Of a DNA stretch of 64,000 nucleotides, positions 8,591 to 17,803 are shown one piece after another. Position numbers and translations under genes: made by a program. A model generated the notes under the pieces. It did no database searches, had not been told where the DNA came from, and saw only the letters and a list, made by a program, of their open reading frames with translations. Position 1 is the first letter of the stretch. Every line of letters begins with the position of its first letter. The DNA is from Caldichromatium japonicum (GTDB lineage: Bacteria > Pseudomonadota > Gammaproteobacteria > Chromatiales > Chromatiaceae), in assembly GCF_011290485.1 (NCBI RefSeq), contig NZ_CP048029.1:2056501-2120500 (forward strand), in the 5' to 3' direction.

Positions 8591-9070
8591 TCATTCCCGC
8601 ACCGGTGAGCGGATCAAGGCGCGGATGCGTCCGGGGTCAGGCAGACCGCGCACCACCAGCTCCGGGAGGTCGCCTGAGGTATAGATGGTTAGATCGCCGG
8701 CATTCAGGATGCGCTGCAGTAGGCTTTGGCTGACATGGACAGTGCGCACCGCGTTCATAGAGATCTCTGTATAGTGTTTGCTAAGCAGCCCATGACTCCA
8801 GAGGATCTCATCGGCGCTGATCTCGAGACGATCAGAAAGGCTCGCCAACCACCAGCCCACTAATCGAAACAGGGCAAAAACAAAAAGCAATAGACCGAGC
8901 AGACGCAGGACAAGATCGTCGAGCCCGGGCAAGGTCAGTTCAGGCGGCAGGGCCTGTTCACCCTTCAAGAATAAAAGGCTGCCGCCCACCAGTAAGAGCA
9001 GGGTCAGGACCGTGGCCAGGGGCCGGCTGCGGATCAGTGAGGGGTGGGCTGAATATAGGACCTCAGACAT
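8591..9070 (-). CDS. Membrane protein with bacterial PH domain (YdbS/bPH_2 type)
   Basis: 159 residues. Two transmembrane helices lie near residues 18-37 and 52-75, followed by DRLEISADEILWSHGLLSKH and ISMNAVRTVHVSQSLLQRIL, the beta-strand pattern of bPH_2 domains, then GDLTIYTSGD. The biochemical role of these proteins is not established. It is encoded between pssA (upstream, same strand, 48-bp gap) and the YkuD gene, so a cell-envelope setting is likely. Confidence 0.75.
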   Translation of the reverse strand: MSEVLYSAHPSLIRSRPLATVLTLLLLVGGSLLFLKGEQALPPELTLPGLDDLVLRLLGLLLFVFALFRLVGWWLASLSDRLEISADEILWSHGLLSKHYTEISMNAVRTVHVSQSLLQRILNAGDLTIYTSGDLPELVVRGLPDPGRIRALIRSPVRE

Positions 9071-9118
9071 CAGGCAGTCTCCTGGTTCTTAAAGGCCGTC
9101 TGGGCAGCAGGCCGCTTT

Positions 9119-9874
9119 TTAAGAGACGGCCTCGCGCCGGCGGCGTTCGCGGTTACGTTTGAGCCGGATCAGGGTCCAGGTTGGACCTGAAGCGGCATAG
9201 ACAATGGCCAAGGTAAATAGGACCAGGGGCGGTTGAAGATAGACCAGGGCAAAACCGAGCATCACCAATACGGCAAGCAGGAAGGGGACCCGTCCCTGGA
9301 GATTGATCTGTTTGAAGCTGAAATAGCGGAAGTTGCTGACCATCAGGAGCCCCGCGCCTGCTGTCAGGATCGCTGCCAGCCAGGCGACATCCTGGCCTTG
9401 GATACCGAAATCATGCGCTGTCCAGATGCCCATCGCGACGAGGGCGGCCGCTGACGGGCTGGCAAGCCCCTGAAAATAGCGTTTGTCGGCGATCCCGATC
9501 TGGGTGTTGAACCTGGCTAGACGCAAGGCGGCAGCGGCTGTATAGATAAAGGCGGCCAGCCAGCCGATCTTACCCAGACCGCCAAGCGCCCAATGATAGG
9601 CAACCAAGGCAGGGGCGACCCCGAAGGCCACCATGTCGGACAGACTATCGTATTCGGCGCCGAAGGTGCTTTGGGTCTGGGTGAGGCGCGCGATCCGGCC
9701 ATCGAAGCCATCGAGGATCTGGGCGGCCAGGATCGCGACTGCTGCTGCCTCGAAGCGCCCATGGGTGGCGGCAAGCACGGCATAAAAACCGGCAAAGAGG
9801 GCCGCGGTCGTGAACAGGTTGGGCAGCAGATAGATACCGCGGCGGGTTTTGCATGGAAGCTCGGTTTCGTCCAT
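9119..9874 (-). CDS. pssA: CDP-diacylglycerol--serine O-phosphatidyltransferase
   Basis: 251 residues. It makes phosphatidylserine from CDP-diacylglycerol and serine, leading to phosphatidylethanolamine. The CDP-alcohol phosphotransferase motif is complete: DGFDGRIARL, then GAEYDSLSD (DG..AR...G...D...D). The N-terminus RRGIYLLPNLFTTAALFAGF and multiple TM segments are typical of the integral-membrane PssA type. The ATG at 9874 is chosen because the MDETELP start matches the family; the frame is open upstream to 10030 but that part is not family-like. Divergent from hoxE, with 161 bp between the starts. Confidence 0.93.
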   Translation of the reverse strand: MDETELPCKTRRGIYLLPNLFTTAALFAGFYAVLAATHGRFEAAAVAILAAQILDGFDGRIARLTQTQSTFGAEYDSLSDMVAFGVAPALVAYHWALGGLGKIGWLAAFIYTAAAALRLARFNTQIGIADKRYFQGLASPSAAALVAMGIWTAHDFGIQGQDVAWLAAILTAGAGLLMVSNFRYFSFKQINLQGRVPFLLAVLVMLGFALVYLQPPLVLFTLAIVYAASGPTWTLIRLKRNRERRRREAVS

Positions 9875-10035
9875 AGTTATCACATCAATGCGCGATAGGA
9901 TCTCTGGCCAACAAGATCGAGGGCCCCTGGGTGAGATGAAGATGATACAGTCCCAGCGGCCAAGGCGGGAGGCGGGAGACACCGCACCTCGATCCCCATC
10001 AGTGCAGACATCCTTGAAACAGGCTCGCAAACACC

Positions 10036-10539
10036 ATGACCCTGCCGCCCATCCGTCCCCCGCTGCCGAACGATGACCCGCGCTGGAAGCTCGTCAATGC
10101 CACCATGCGCCGCAACGGCTATGCCGGGCATGCCTTAATCGAGACTCTGCACAGCGTCCAGGACGCCTTCGGCTATCTCGACGAGACGGCGCTGCGCTTC
10201 GTCGCCGCCTCCCTGGACATGCCCTTGAGCAAGGTCTATGGAGTTGCGACCTTCTATCACATCTTTACCCTCAAGCCGCCAGGCCGCCATACCTGTGTGG
10301 TCTGCACCGGCACCGCCTGTTACATCAAGGGTGCCACCGGTCTACTCGAGGGCATCCTCGCGCACTTCGCGCTGCGCCCGGGTGAGACCAACGAGGACGG
10401 GGCCCTGTCGTTGTTGACCGCGCGCTGTGTCGGCGCCTGTGGCCTGGCACCGGCGGTGGTACTCGACGGCGAGGTCTTGGGCAAACAGACCCCGGAGAAC
10501 CTGCTCGCCAAACTGGAAGGGCTTGTACATGCATCTTGA
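10036..10539 (+). CDS. hoxE: Bidirectional [NiFe] hydrogenase diaphorase subunit HoxE
   Basis: 167 residues, NuoE-like thioredoxin fold. The [2Fe-2S] ligand pattern is C90-x4-C95 and C131-x3-C135 (CTGTAC and CVGAC). [12 protein letters not shown] is the family signature. HoxE is found in cyanobacterial-type and phototroph Hox enzymes and passes electrons between the HoxFU diaphorase and other carriers. First gene of hoxEFUYHW; the end overlaps hoxF by 11 bp. Confidence 0.95.
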   Translation: MTLPPIRPPLPNDDPRWKLVNATMRRNGYAGHALIETLHSVQDAFGYLDETALRFVAASLDMPLSKVYGVATFYHIFTLKPPGRHTCVVCTGTACYIKGATGLLEGILAHFALRPGETNEDGALSLLTARCVGACGLAPAVVLDGEVLGKQTPENLLAKLEGLVHAS

Positions 10540-12136
10540 TGACCTTGCAGAGCTAGCCGCGCGCCATCGCGCCGAAGAGACCCACGAGCAGGAGATCCGC
10601 GTCTGTGTCGCGGCCAGTTGCCAGTCATCCGGTTCGCTGCCGGTCTTAGAGGCGCTCAAAGAGGCCTGTGCGACCCAGGGCAATGGGCGCTGTAAGGTCA
10701 AGGGGGTCGGCTGCATGGGGCTCTGTTCGGCGGGGCCCTTGGTCGCGGTCGCCGAGCGGGATGCCGAGCTCAACAGCTCGCTCCTCTATCGCAATGTCAC
10801 CCCAGTCGATGCTCCGGAGATCCTCGCTAGCCTCCAGGGGCCGCCGGTCGAACGCCTACGCTGTCCGACCGATCAGCCGTTTTTTCAGCAGCAGGTGCGC
10901 ATCGTTCTCGAGCGGTCGGGGCTGATCGATCCCGAGAGCCTGCCCGAGGCGATTGTACATGGCGGCTATAGCGCCCTGATCCAGACGATCACCGAGATGA
11001 CCCCAGCCGAGGTGATCCGCGAGGTGACGGCGAGCGGGCTGCGCGGGCGTGGTGGCGCGGGCTATCCTACAGGTCTCAAGTGGTCCACAGTCGCCAAGAT
11101 GCCCAGCGCCCAGAAATATGTCATCTGCAACGCCGACGAGGGCGACCCGGGTGCCTTTATGGACCGCGCAGTGCTAGAGTCCGACCCACACCGGGTGCTC
11201 GAGGGCATGGCGATCGCCGCCTATGCCATCGGTGCCAGCAAGGGCTACATCTATGTGCGCGCGGAGTACCCCCTGGCGGTCGCGCGCCTGGAGACCGCCA
11301 TCCGCGCTGCTCGTCGCGCAGGGTTTCTCGGCGCGCGGGTGGCGGATACGCCCTTTGCCTTTGACATCGACCTTCGGCTCGGCGCCGGCGCATTCGTTTG
11401 CGGCGAGGAGACGGCCCTCATGGCCTCGATCGAGGGACTGCGGGGTCAGCCGCGCCCGCGCCCACCCTATCCCGCCGAGTCCGGGCTGTGGGGCTGCCCG
11501 ACCCTGATCAACAACGTCGAGACCTTTGCCAATATCGCTCCCATCATCCGCAAAGGCGGCGCCTGGTTTGCCCAGATCGGGACCGAGGGCTCCAAGGGGA
11601 CCAAGGTCTTTGCCCTGGCGGGTCGGATCAAGAACACCGGGCTCATCGAGGTCCCGATGGGGATCACGCTGCGCGCGATCATCGAGGAGATCAGCGGCGG
11701 GATCCCCGATGGTAAGCGGTTCAAGGCGGTCCAGACCGGCGGGCCTTCGGGCGGCTGTATCCCCGAACAATATCTGGACACGCCGGTGGATTATGACAGC
11801 CTCAAGACCCTCGGCACCATCATGGGCTCGGGCGGGATGATCGTCATCGACGAGACCGCCTCGATGGTCGATGTCGCGCGGTTCTTTATGGAGTTTTGTA
11901 TGAGCGAGTCCTGCGGCAAGTGTATTCCCTGCCGCACTGGGACTTGGCAGATGCATGCCCTCCTAGAGAAGATCGCGCGCGGCGCAGGGACCGATGAGGA
12001 CCTTGCGCTTCTGGAGGAGCTCTGCGAGGTAGTGCGGGCGATGAGTCTATGCGGCCTGGGTCAGACCGCCCCGAACCCAGTCTTGAGCACCCTGCGCTAT
12101 TTCCGCCACGAATATGAGGCCAAGCTCAGGGCGTAG
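10529..12136 (+). CDS. hoxF: Bidirectional hydrogenase diaphorase subunit HoxF (NAD/FMN)
   Basis: 535 residues. An N-terminal thioredoxin-like [2Fe-2S] domain has C26-x4-C31 and C62-x3-C66. The NuoF-like core follows: [16 protein letters not shown] for [23 protein letters not shown] for [17 protein letters not shown], then the [4Fe-4S] motif [13 protein letters not shown] near residue 460 and a further Cys near 507 (SLCGLGQ). It oxidises NADH or reduces NAD+ for the HoxYH hydrogenase. The ATG at 10529 overlaps hoxE; the frame is open further upstream but that part is hoxE read out of frame. Confidence 0.95.
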   Translation: MHLDDLAELAARHRAEETHEQEIRVCVAASCQSSGSLPVLEALKEACATQGNGRCKVKGVGCMGLCSAGPLVAVAERDAELNSSLLYRNVTPVDAPEILASLQGPPVERLRCPTDQPFFQQQVRIVLERSGLIDPESLPEAIVHGGYSALIQTITEMTPAEVIREVTASGLRGRGGAGYPTGLKWSTVAKMPSAQKYVICNADEGDPGAFMDRAVLESDPHRVLEGMAIAAYAIGASKGYIYVRAEYPLAVARLETAIRAARRAGFLGARVADTPFAFDIDLRLGAGAFVCGEETALMASIEGLRGQPRPRPPYPAESGLWGCPTLINNVETFANIAPIIRKGGAWFAQIGTEGSKGTKVFALAGRIKNTGLIEVPMGITLRAIIEEISGGIPDGKRFKAVQTGGPSGGCIPEQYLDTPVDYDSLKTLGTIMGSGGMIVIDETASMVDVARFFMEFCMSESCGKCIPCRTGTWQMHALLEKIARGAGTDEDLALLEELCEVVRAMSLCGLGQTAPNPVLSTLRYFRHEYEAKLRA

Positions 12137-12195
12137 GGGAAGGATAAAACCGCCTGCGCACTGTGTGTCCGCCTGACACTGGGGGTTTGAGAAAG

Positions 12196-12927
12196 ATGCC
12201 GCTTACAGCCGCCCAACCCAATGTACGGGTCGTCACCCTGAAGATCGATAACCGCGACCTCTCGGCGCGCGAGGACGAGACCCTGCTCGAGGTCTGCCGC
12301 GAGCACCAGATCCCCGTCCCCAGCCTGTGTTATCTCGAGGGGCTATCGCTCTGGGCAGGCTGTCGGCTATGCATGGTCGAGTTGGTCGGGCAAAACCGAT
12401 TGGTAGCAGCCTGTTCGACCCGTGTCGCCGAAGGGATGGTGATCCAAACCGATAGCCCTCGCCTCCAGCGTTATCGCCGCACACTTGTCGAGCTTCTATT
12501 CGCCGAACGCAACCATGTCTGTTCGGTCTGTGTCTCCAACGGTCATTGCGAGCTGCAGACGCTCGCCCAGCGACTCGGGGTCGACCATGTGCGCTTCAGC
12601 TACCGCCAGGTCCATTATCACCTCGACAGCTCGCATGAGTTGTTTCGCCTCGATCACAACCGCTGCATCCTGTGCACCCGCTGCGTGCGGGTCTGCGACG
12701 AGATCGAGGGGGCGCATGCCTGGGACGTAATGGGGCGCGGTGGCCAATGCCAGATTATCTCGGATCTGGCGACCCCCTGGGGCGAGAGCGAGACCTGTAC
12801 GAGCTGCGGCAAATGCGTCCAGGTCTGCCCCACAGGCGCCCTGGTTAAACAGGGGACCTCGGCGGGTGAGATGGTCAAGGATCAGCACTTCTTGCCGATC
12901 CTCGCGCGCCGCCGCCATGCGCGATAG
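12196..12927 (+). CDS. hoxU: Bidirectional hydrogenase diaphorase subunit HoxU
   Basis: 243 residues. The order of clusters is standard: an N-terminal ferredoxin-like [2Fe-2S] site ([20 protein letters not shown]), a NuoG-like Cys/His region ([15 protein letters not shown]), and two [4Fe-4S] motifs ([11 protein letters not shown] and [14 protein letters not shown]). HoxU wires HoxF to the HoxYH hydrogenase. The ATG at 12196 gives the usual length; an in-frame GTG at 12163 would add 11 residues without family similarity. Confidence 0.95.
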   Translation: MPLTAAQPNVRVVTLKIDNRDLSAREDETLLEVCREHQIPVPSLCYLEGLSLWAGCRLCMVELVGQNRLVAACSTRVAEGMVIQTDSPRLQRYRRTLVELLFAERNHVCSVCVSNGHCELQTLAQRLGVDHVRFSYRQVHYHLDSSHELFRLDHNRCILCTRCVRVCDEIEGAHAWDVMGRGGQCQIISDLATPWGESETCTSCGKCVQVCPTGALVKQGTSAGEMVKDQHFLPILARRRHAR

Positions 12928-12952
12928 CCTAAAACCCTAGGAGCGATCGCCG

Positions 12953-13492
12953 ATGAGCGAGCCCAAGATCACCATTGCCACCGCCTGGCTCGACGGCTGC
13001 TCAGGATGTCACATGTCATTTCTGGACCTTGATGAGCGTCTGATCGCCCTTGCCGAGCGTGTCGAGTTGGTCTACAGCCCCCTGGTCGATGCCAAGACCC
13101 TGCCCGAACAGGTAGAGCTCGGGATCCTGGAAGGGGCGATCAGCTCGGACGAAGACCTCGAAAAGGCTAGGCTCTTTCGCGCGCGCTGCCGGGTCCTCAT
13201 CAGCCTCGGCGATTGCGCGGTGACCGGCAATGTGCCGGCCATGCGCAATGCATTCAAGCTCGAACAGGTCCTCGATCGCGCCTATCGCGAAAACGTGACC
13301 CTAAACCCCCAGATCCCGTGCGTTGGGGTGCCGGCGCTGCGCTGTCCGGTCAAGCCGGTCCATCAGGAGGTCAAGGTCGATGTCTTTGTGCCTGGCTGTC
13401 CGCCACCGGCGGATGCCATCTGGTTTGTCCTCACCGAACTCCTCGCCGGTCATGCCCCGGACCCGAGCGCGGTCAGCCGTTTTGGGATATAG
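12953..13492 (+). CDS. hoxY: Bidirectional hydrogenase small subunit HoxY
   Basis: 179 residues. The proximal cluster ligands are visible: C16 and C19 in WLDGCSGCHMSF, C88 in SLGDC, and the PGCPPP motif near residue 150. The absence of medial and distal cluster domains is normal for group 3d hydrogenases. AGGAG precedes the ATG, with a spacing of about 9 bp that includes a GCGATCGC octamer. Confidence 0.95.
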   Translation: MSEPKITIATAWLDGCSGCHMSFLDLDERLIALAERVELVYSPLVDAKTLPEQVELGILEGAISSDEDLEKARLFRARCRVLISLGDCAVTGNVPAMRNAFKLEQVLDRAYRENVTLNPQIPCVGVPALRCPVKPVHQEVKVDVFVPGCPPPADAIWFVLTELLAGHAPDPSAVSRFGI

Positions 13493-13501
13493 GTTTAGAA
13501 T

Positions 13502-13531
13502 GCCGTAGGGTGCGCAATGCGCATCCTACAG
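13502..13531. repeat. Palindromic repeat, copy A (hoxY-hoxH gap)
   Basis: GTAGGGTGCGC (13505-13515), AAT, GCGCATCCTAC (13519-13529) forms an 11-bp stem with one G-T pair. It is the same family as 15230-15262 and 27203-27227. A second small hairpin (GGGC, GAT, GCCC) follows at about 13537-13547. The element fills most of the 81-bp gap between hoxY and hoxH and could act on the message within the operon. Confidence 0.75.
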
Positions 13532-13573
13532 GGAACGGGCGATGCCCGCCCCTGACCACCCGAGGTTGAAACC

Positions 13574-14998
13574 ATGAGCCGCACCATCGCCATCGAGCCG
13601 GTCACCCGCATCGAGGGACACGCCAGGATCAGCATCGATCTCGACGAACAGGGCCAGGTCGCCGACGTCCGGTTACATCTCACCCAATTTCGCGGCTTCG
13701 AGAAGTTCTGCGAGGGGCGACCCTACCGCGAGATGCCGGCCTTGACCGCCCGCACCTGCGGGATCTGTCCAGTCAGCCATATCATCGCTTCGAACAAGGC
13801 TTGCGACCATCTGCTATCGGTCAAGATCCCACCGGCAGCAGAAAAGCTCAGGCGGGTGTTGAATCTCGCCCAGCTCGTGCAATCGCATGCCCTATCGTTC
13901 TTTCATCTCTCTTCCCCGGATCTCGTCCTCGGCTGGGACGCTGACCCTAGGGAGCGCAACCTCTTCGGGGTGATGCGCCAGCATCCAGAGCTGGCGCGCG
14001 ACGGGATCAGACTGCGAGCGATCGGTCAGATCATCATCGAGACCCTGGGCGGCAAACGCATTCATCCGGCCTGGGTGGTGCCCGGCGGGGTGGCTGAGCC
14101 TTTAAACGCCGACAAACGCGATCAGATCCTCAAACTGATTCCCGAGGCCCTAGAGATCACCAAACGCACCTACGCCTTCTACAAGACCCTGGTACCGAGG
14201 TTTAAAGACGAGGCCGAGCGCTTCGGCAACCTCCCCACCCTCTTTCTGAGCCTGGTGAGCCCACAGGGGACACTCGAGCACTATGATGGTCTTTTGCGCA
14301 TCAAGGACGCCCAGGGGCGGATCATCGAGGACCAGGTCCCGCCCGAGGACTATGCACGGGTCATCGGCGAGGCGGTAGAGCCCTTCAGCTATCTCAAATC
14401 GCCCTATTACAAACCCCTGGGTTATCCGCAGGGGGTCTATCGCGTCGGCCCCTTGGCCAGACTGAATAATATCCAATCCTGCGGCACCCCCTATGCCGAT
14501 GTCGCGCTCGCCGAGTTTCATCTGCTGCGCGAAGAAGGGCCGATCCTAAGCAGCTTCCATTATCACTATGCGCGCCTGGTTGAGATCATCTATGGCTTGG
14601 AGATGATCGATCGCTTACTCAAAGACCCCGTCATCATGGATCAGCGGGTACGCGCCCGGGCCCGCAGCAACCGCTACGAAGGGATCGGGGTCGCCGAGGC
14701 CCCGCGCGGGACACTGATCCATCATTACCGGATCGATGACGATGGGCTCATCACCTGGGTCAATCTCATCATCGCCACCGGTCACAACAGCCTGGCGATG
14801 AATCAGGCCATCCGCCAGGTCGCATCGGCCTATGTCGATGGGACCAGACTCGATGAGGGGATGCTCAATCGGGTCGAGGCGGTGATCCGCTGTTTTGACC
14901 CCTGTCTCTCCTGCGCCTCGCATGCCGCAGGTCAGATCCCCTTGACGGTCGAGCTGCGGGATGCGCAGGGGCAGGTCCTCGATCGGCTCTCGCGGTAG
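13574..14998 (+). CDS. hoxH: Bidirectional hydrogenase large (catalytic) subunit HoxH
   Basis: 474 residues. The [NiFe] active-site ligands are present: C62 and C65 in RTCGICPVSH, and C444 and C447 in DPCLSCASH near the end. After His450 a 24-residue tail (AAGQIPLTVELRDAQGQV and on) remains, the extension that the dedicated protease removes after nickel insertion. Downstream, the frame of hoxW overlaps the last 38 bp. This subunit carries out H2 oxidation and evolution, coupled to NAD(H). Confidence 0.96.
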   Translation: MSRTIAIEPVTRIEGHARISIDLDEQGQVADVRLHLTQFRGFEKFCEGRPYREMPALTARTCGICPVSHIIASNKACDHLLSVKIPPAAEKLRRVLNLAQLVQSHALSFFHLSSPDLVLGWDADPRERNLFGVMRQHPELARDGIRLRAIGQIIIETLGGKRIHPAWVVPGGVAEPLNADKRDQILKLIPEALEITKRTYAFYKTLVPRFKDEAERFGNLPTLFLSLVSPQGTLEHYDGLLRIKDAQGRIIEDQVPPEDYARVIGEAVEPFSYLKSPYYKPLGYPQGVYRVGPLARLNNIQSCGTPYADVALAEFHLLREEGPILSSFHYHYARLVEIIYGLEMIDRLLKDPVIMDQRVRARARSNRYEGIGVAEAPRGTLIHHYRIDDDGLITWVNLIIATGHNSLAMNQAIRQVASAYVDGTRLDEGMLNRVEAVIRCFDPCLSCASHAAGQIPLTVELRDAQGQVLDRLSR

Positions 14999-15785
14999 GC
15001 TGCGCCCTGGGTTACCCCGTCGCTCGCAGTCGAGTGCGCAGCGCGCACCTGACAAGCCCGCGGCAAGACAGCCTATCGTTCGATCGACACCTGGTGCCCT
15101 GAACAGCCTGCTGATCATCGGCTATGGCAATCCAGTGCGCGGCGATGATGCAGTGGGGTTCATCGCCGCCGAGCGTCTCTTGGATTGGCTCGAGAGACGG
15201 GCCCCTGAGGGCAGCGGTGCGACTGGCCCGGCCGTAGGGTACGCATCGCGTACCCTACGGCCAGCATCTCCAAGGCCGATCTTGGCCGGGGTCGATGCCC
15301 GGACATCCCGCGGCGGGGAAGATAGCTCCCTCCCGCCTGTCGAGTGCGCAAGGTACCCCACAGAAGGCACACGGCCGCGGGGATCAGGGGTTGAGGTCAT
15401 CGCTCGACAGTGCCTGACCCCAGAGCTTGCAGCAGATCTCGCCCGCCACCGGCGCGCGCTCTTCATCGATGCTGCACTCGATGATCCGCCAGGCAAGGTG
15501 CGCTGCCGGCGGCTTCGGCCCACAGGGGGTGCACTGGGCACCCGGCAAGGCTCGGCATGGCCGACGCCTCGGCAGGATGGCTCTGTCTTATCCCCTCCCC
15601 TCATCCATGCACTCACGCCAGCCGAGCTCTTGGCCTGGTGTCTGTGGCTCTACGGTACCTCGCCGAGGTCGTCCCTGATCTCGATCGGGGGTGAGTCGTT
15701 CGCCTATGCCGAGCGGCTCAGCCCGGTAGTAGATGAGGCATTGCAGCGCTTGCTCGACCGGCTATATCGCCTCATCCACCCCTAA
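14961..15785 (+). CDS. hoxW: Hydrogenase maturation endopeptidase HoxW, with in-frame insertion
   Basis: The HycI/HoxW protease core is clear: SLLIIGYGNPVRGDDAVGF (nickel-sensing Asp in RGDD), VEVIARQCLTPELAADLARH and RALFIDAALDD, then a C-terminal helix with HALTPAELLAWCLWLYG. It trims the C-terminus of HoxH. Family members have about 150-170 residues; this frame has 274. About 60 extra residues lie between WLERRAP and VEVIARQ, coded by 15200-15390, which contains a perfect 15-bp-stem palindrome. The start is uncertain: the only ordinary start codon is ATG 14961, inside hoxH, giving 46 non-conserved residues; a CTG at 15099 fits the family N-terminus better. It may be active or newly damaged. 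Confidence 0.8.
   Translation: MRRGRSSIGSRGRLRPGLPRRSQSSAQRAPDKPAARQPIVRSTPGALNSLLIIGYGNPVRGDDAVGFIAAERLLDWLERRAPEGSGATGPAVGYASRTLRPASPRPILAGVDARTSRGGEDSSLPPVECARYPTEGTRPRGSGVEVIARQCLTPELAADLARHRRALFIDAALDDPPGKVRCRRLRPTGGALGTRQGSAWPTPRQDGSVLSPPLIHALTPAELLAWCLWLYGTSPRSSLISIGGESFAYAERLSPVVDEALQRLLDRLYRLIHP
15230..15262. repeat. Palindromic repeat, copy B (inside hoxW)
   Basis: A perfect 15-bp stem (GGCCGTAGGGTACGC at 15230-15244, ATC loop, GCGTACCCTACGGCC at 15248-15262). It is the longest of three copies and sits within the hoxW reading frame without breaking it. Confidence 0.85.
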
Positions 15786-15908
15786 CCTTCAGTTCAGCAC
15801 AAGCCAAGATCCAGAAACACCCATAGGATGCAAAGGCGCCGGGTGTGTGGCTGCGAATGGATCAATACCACCCTAGAGAGGCACTGCGCATCCGATCAGC
15901 CGCCGGGA

Positions 15909-17063
15909 TCAATCCACAGATCGCTCCTCAGCGGACAGGGTGCCCGGTGCGTCCTGGGCCGAGGTATCAGCAGGCAAATTGCTAACCACGGGCTCGCTCA
16001 GCGACTCTTCAACCGCCGGCAGGACCTCGGCAAACTCGATCCCATAGATCTCCCAGATCGAGATCAAGAGCGAACCGATGATGGGCCCCAAGAAGAGCCC
16101 CGGCAGGCCGAACATAAAGATCCCGCCGAGTGTGCTCAAAAAAATCATCAGCTCGTGCATCTTAGTGTCCTTGCCCACCAGGATCGGGCGCAGCAGATTA
16201 TCCAGGGTGCCGACGACCAGACCGCAAAAGAGACCGAGCAGGACGCCGGTCAGGATCTTGCCTTGGACGATCAGGATGACCACTGCCGGTGCCCAGATCA
16301 GCGAGGCCCCGACATTGGGGATGATCGACAGCACCGCCATTACCGTACCCCAGAAGACGGCATCGCTGATGCCGGCGACGGCAAAGGCGATCCCCGCCAG
16401 CCCTCCTTGGAGAATGCCGATCAAAACCGTCCCCTTGAGGGTGGCGCGGGTCACTGAGATGAACTTGTCGAGCAGGAGGCGCTCGTCTCGGGTATAGAGC
16501 GGTAGGTAATACAGGATTTTGAGGATCAGATTGGGGCCGTCGATCAGGAGGAAAAACAGGCTGTACAGGAAGACGAAGGTCAGAAAGAGCAGATGGACGG
16601 TCTTGAAGGCGACCGATGAGACCCAATCGACCAGCAACTTGCTGATCAGGGTCGCGCCCTGGCCTGCCTGTTGCAGGATCAGGTCGCGGTGACGCACTAC
16701 CTCCTCATAGAACGGCAGATGCACGAGCCAGGTCATAAGGCCGCTGGGGTCCTCGATCACTGCCCGCACCCAAGCGCGGATGAGCAGGCTGACATCGAGC
16801 GCCTGACCGATCAGGATGGTGATCAGCAAGGCCCCGGGGATCAGGACGATGACGGTGATAGACGCCAGGGTCAGCAGTGCGGCTAGAGGCGCGCTCCAAC
16901 CGAACCGCGCGCGCAGCCTGAGATAAAAAGGGTGAGCCAAGGCGCTGAAGATCCCCGCCAGCAAGAGCGTCATTAAAAACGGCTGGATCATGGCCAAAAA
17001 TAGGGCGCTGATCCCGAGCGTCATCAGGATGACAGTGGCCTTGGTCAGTGAATCCTGGGTCAT
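15909..17063 (-). CDS. AI-2E family transporter (PerM/YhhT-like permease)
   Basis: 384 residues, about eight TM helices. Conserved blocks include [35 protein letters not shown] and [20 protein letters not shown]. The family includes the E. coli AI-2 exporter TqsA, but most members have unknown or ion-transport roles, so the substrate is open. The ATG at 17063 is preferred over a TTG at 17087; neither has a strong ribosome site. Divergent from pdxH (56-bp gap). A second family member is at 45063-46145. Confidence 0.85.
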   Translation of the reverse strand: MTQDSLTKATVILMTLGISALFLAMIQPFLMTLLLAGIFSALAHPFYLRLRARFGWSAPLAALLTLASITVIVLIPGALLITILIGQALDVSLLIRAWVRAVIEDPSGLMTWLVHLPFYEEVVRHRDLILQQAGQGATLISKLLVDWVSSVAFKTVHLLFLTFVFLYSLFFLLIDGPNLILKILYYLPLYTRDERLLLDKFISVTRATLKGTVLIGILQGGLAGIAFAVAGISDAVFWGTVMAVLSIIPNVGASLIWAPAVVILIVQGKILTGVLLGLFCGLVVGTLDNLLRPILVGKDTKMHELMIFLSTLGGIFMFGLPGLFLGPIIGSLLISIWEIYGIEFAEVLPAVEESLSEPVVSNLPADTSAQDAPGTLSAEERSVD

Positions 17064-17119
17064 GCGACAATATGGGTATTTGTTCAAACTGCCATGAACA
17101 CTGCGATCTAGACTCCGCG

Positions 17120-17764
17120 ATGAATGTCAATCCTGAAACCCTGAGGCGCGAGCTGATGGAACGGGGCCTCAACCGCGCCGACCTCGATCCCGATCCGGTC
17201 CGCCAGTTTCAATCCTGGTATGAACTGGCGATCGCCGCCGACCTGCCTGAGCCCAATGCCTTTACCCTATGCACAGTCGCTGCCGACGGCCAACCCTCGG
17301 CGCGCACCGTCTTGCTCAAGCTCTATGACGAGCACGGCTTCGTCTTTTTCACCAACTACACCAGCCACAAGGCGCGCGAGATCGCGGCCAATCCACGGGT
17401 GGCCATGCTCTTTCCCTGGGTGGCACTGGCCCGCCAGGTACAGATCACAGGGCAGGCCGAGCACATCTCCACGACCGAATCGATGCGCTACTTTGCTACC
17501 CGTCCGCGCGGCAGTCAGATTGGCGCCTGGGCCTCGCCGCAGAGCCAGGTCATCCATTCGCGCGCGCTTCTCGAGGCCAAGGTCGCCGAAATGGCCAAGC
17601 GCTTCGCCCAAGGCGAGGTCCCCTTGCCCGATTTCTGGGGCGGTTACCGCATCGTGCCCAAGACGTTCGAGTTCTGGCAGGGGCGCGAGAACCGTTTGCA
17701 CGACCGCTTCCGCTATCTGCAGCAAGCAGGTGGCGGCTGGGCGATCGAGCGGCTGGCACCTTGA
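17120..17764 (+). CDS. pdxH: Pyridoxamine 5'-phosphate oxidase
   Basis: 214 residues, the normal size. It oxidises pyridoxine or pyridoxamine phosphate to PLP using FMN and O2. Signatures: [38 protein letters not shown], the FMN/PLP-binding [15 protein letters not shown], and the C-terminal [16 protein letters not shown] 17120 is chosen because [12 protein letters not shown] aligns with family starts; the frame is open upstream without similarity. Confidence 0.94.
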   Translation: MNVNPETLRRELMERGLNRADLDPDPVRQFQSWYELAIAADLPEPNAFTLCTVAADGQPSARTVLLKLYDEHGFVFFTNYTSHKAREIAANPRVAMLFPWVALARQVQITGQAEHISTTESMRYFATRPRGSQIGAWASPQSQVIHSRALLEAKVAEMAKRFAQGEVPLPDFWGGYRIVPKTFEFWQGRENRLHDRFRYLQQAGGGWAIERLAP

Positions 17765-17803
17765 AACGGCGCAGGCATGTCTCCTTAAGGAATGACCTGT
17801 GCC

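Noticed and set aside
11174..11956. A 260-codon frame antisense to hoxF
   Set aside because: Shadow of the conserved HoxF frame; no recognisable protein.
12163..12195. GTG start for hoxU at 12163
   Set aside because: Adds 11 residues without family similarity; ATG 12196 gives the normal HoxU N-terminus.
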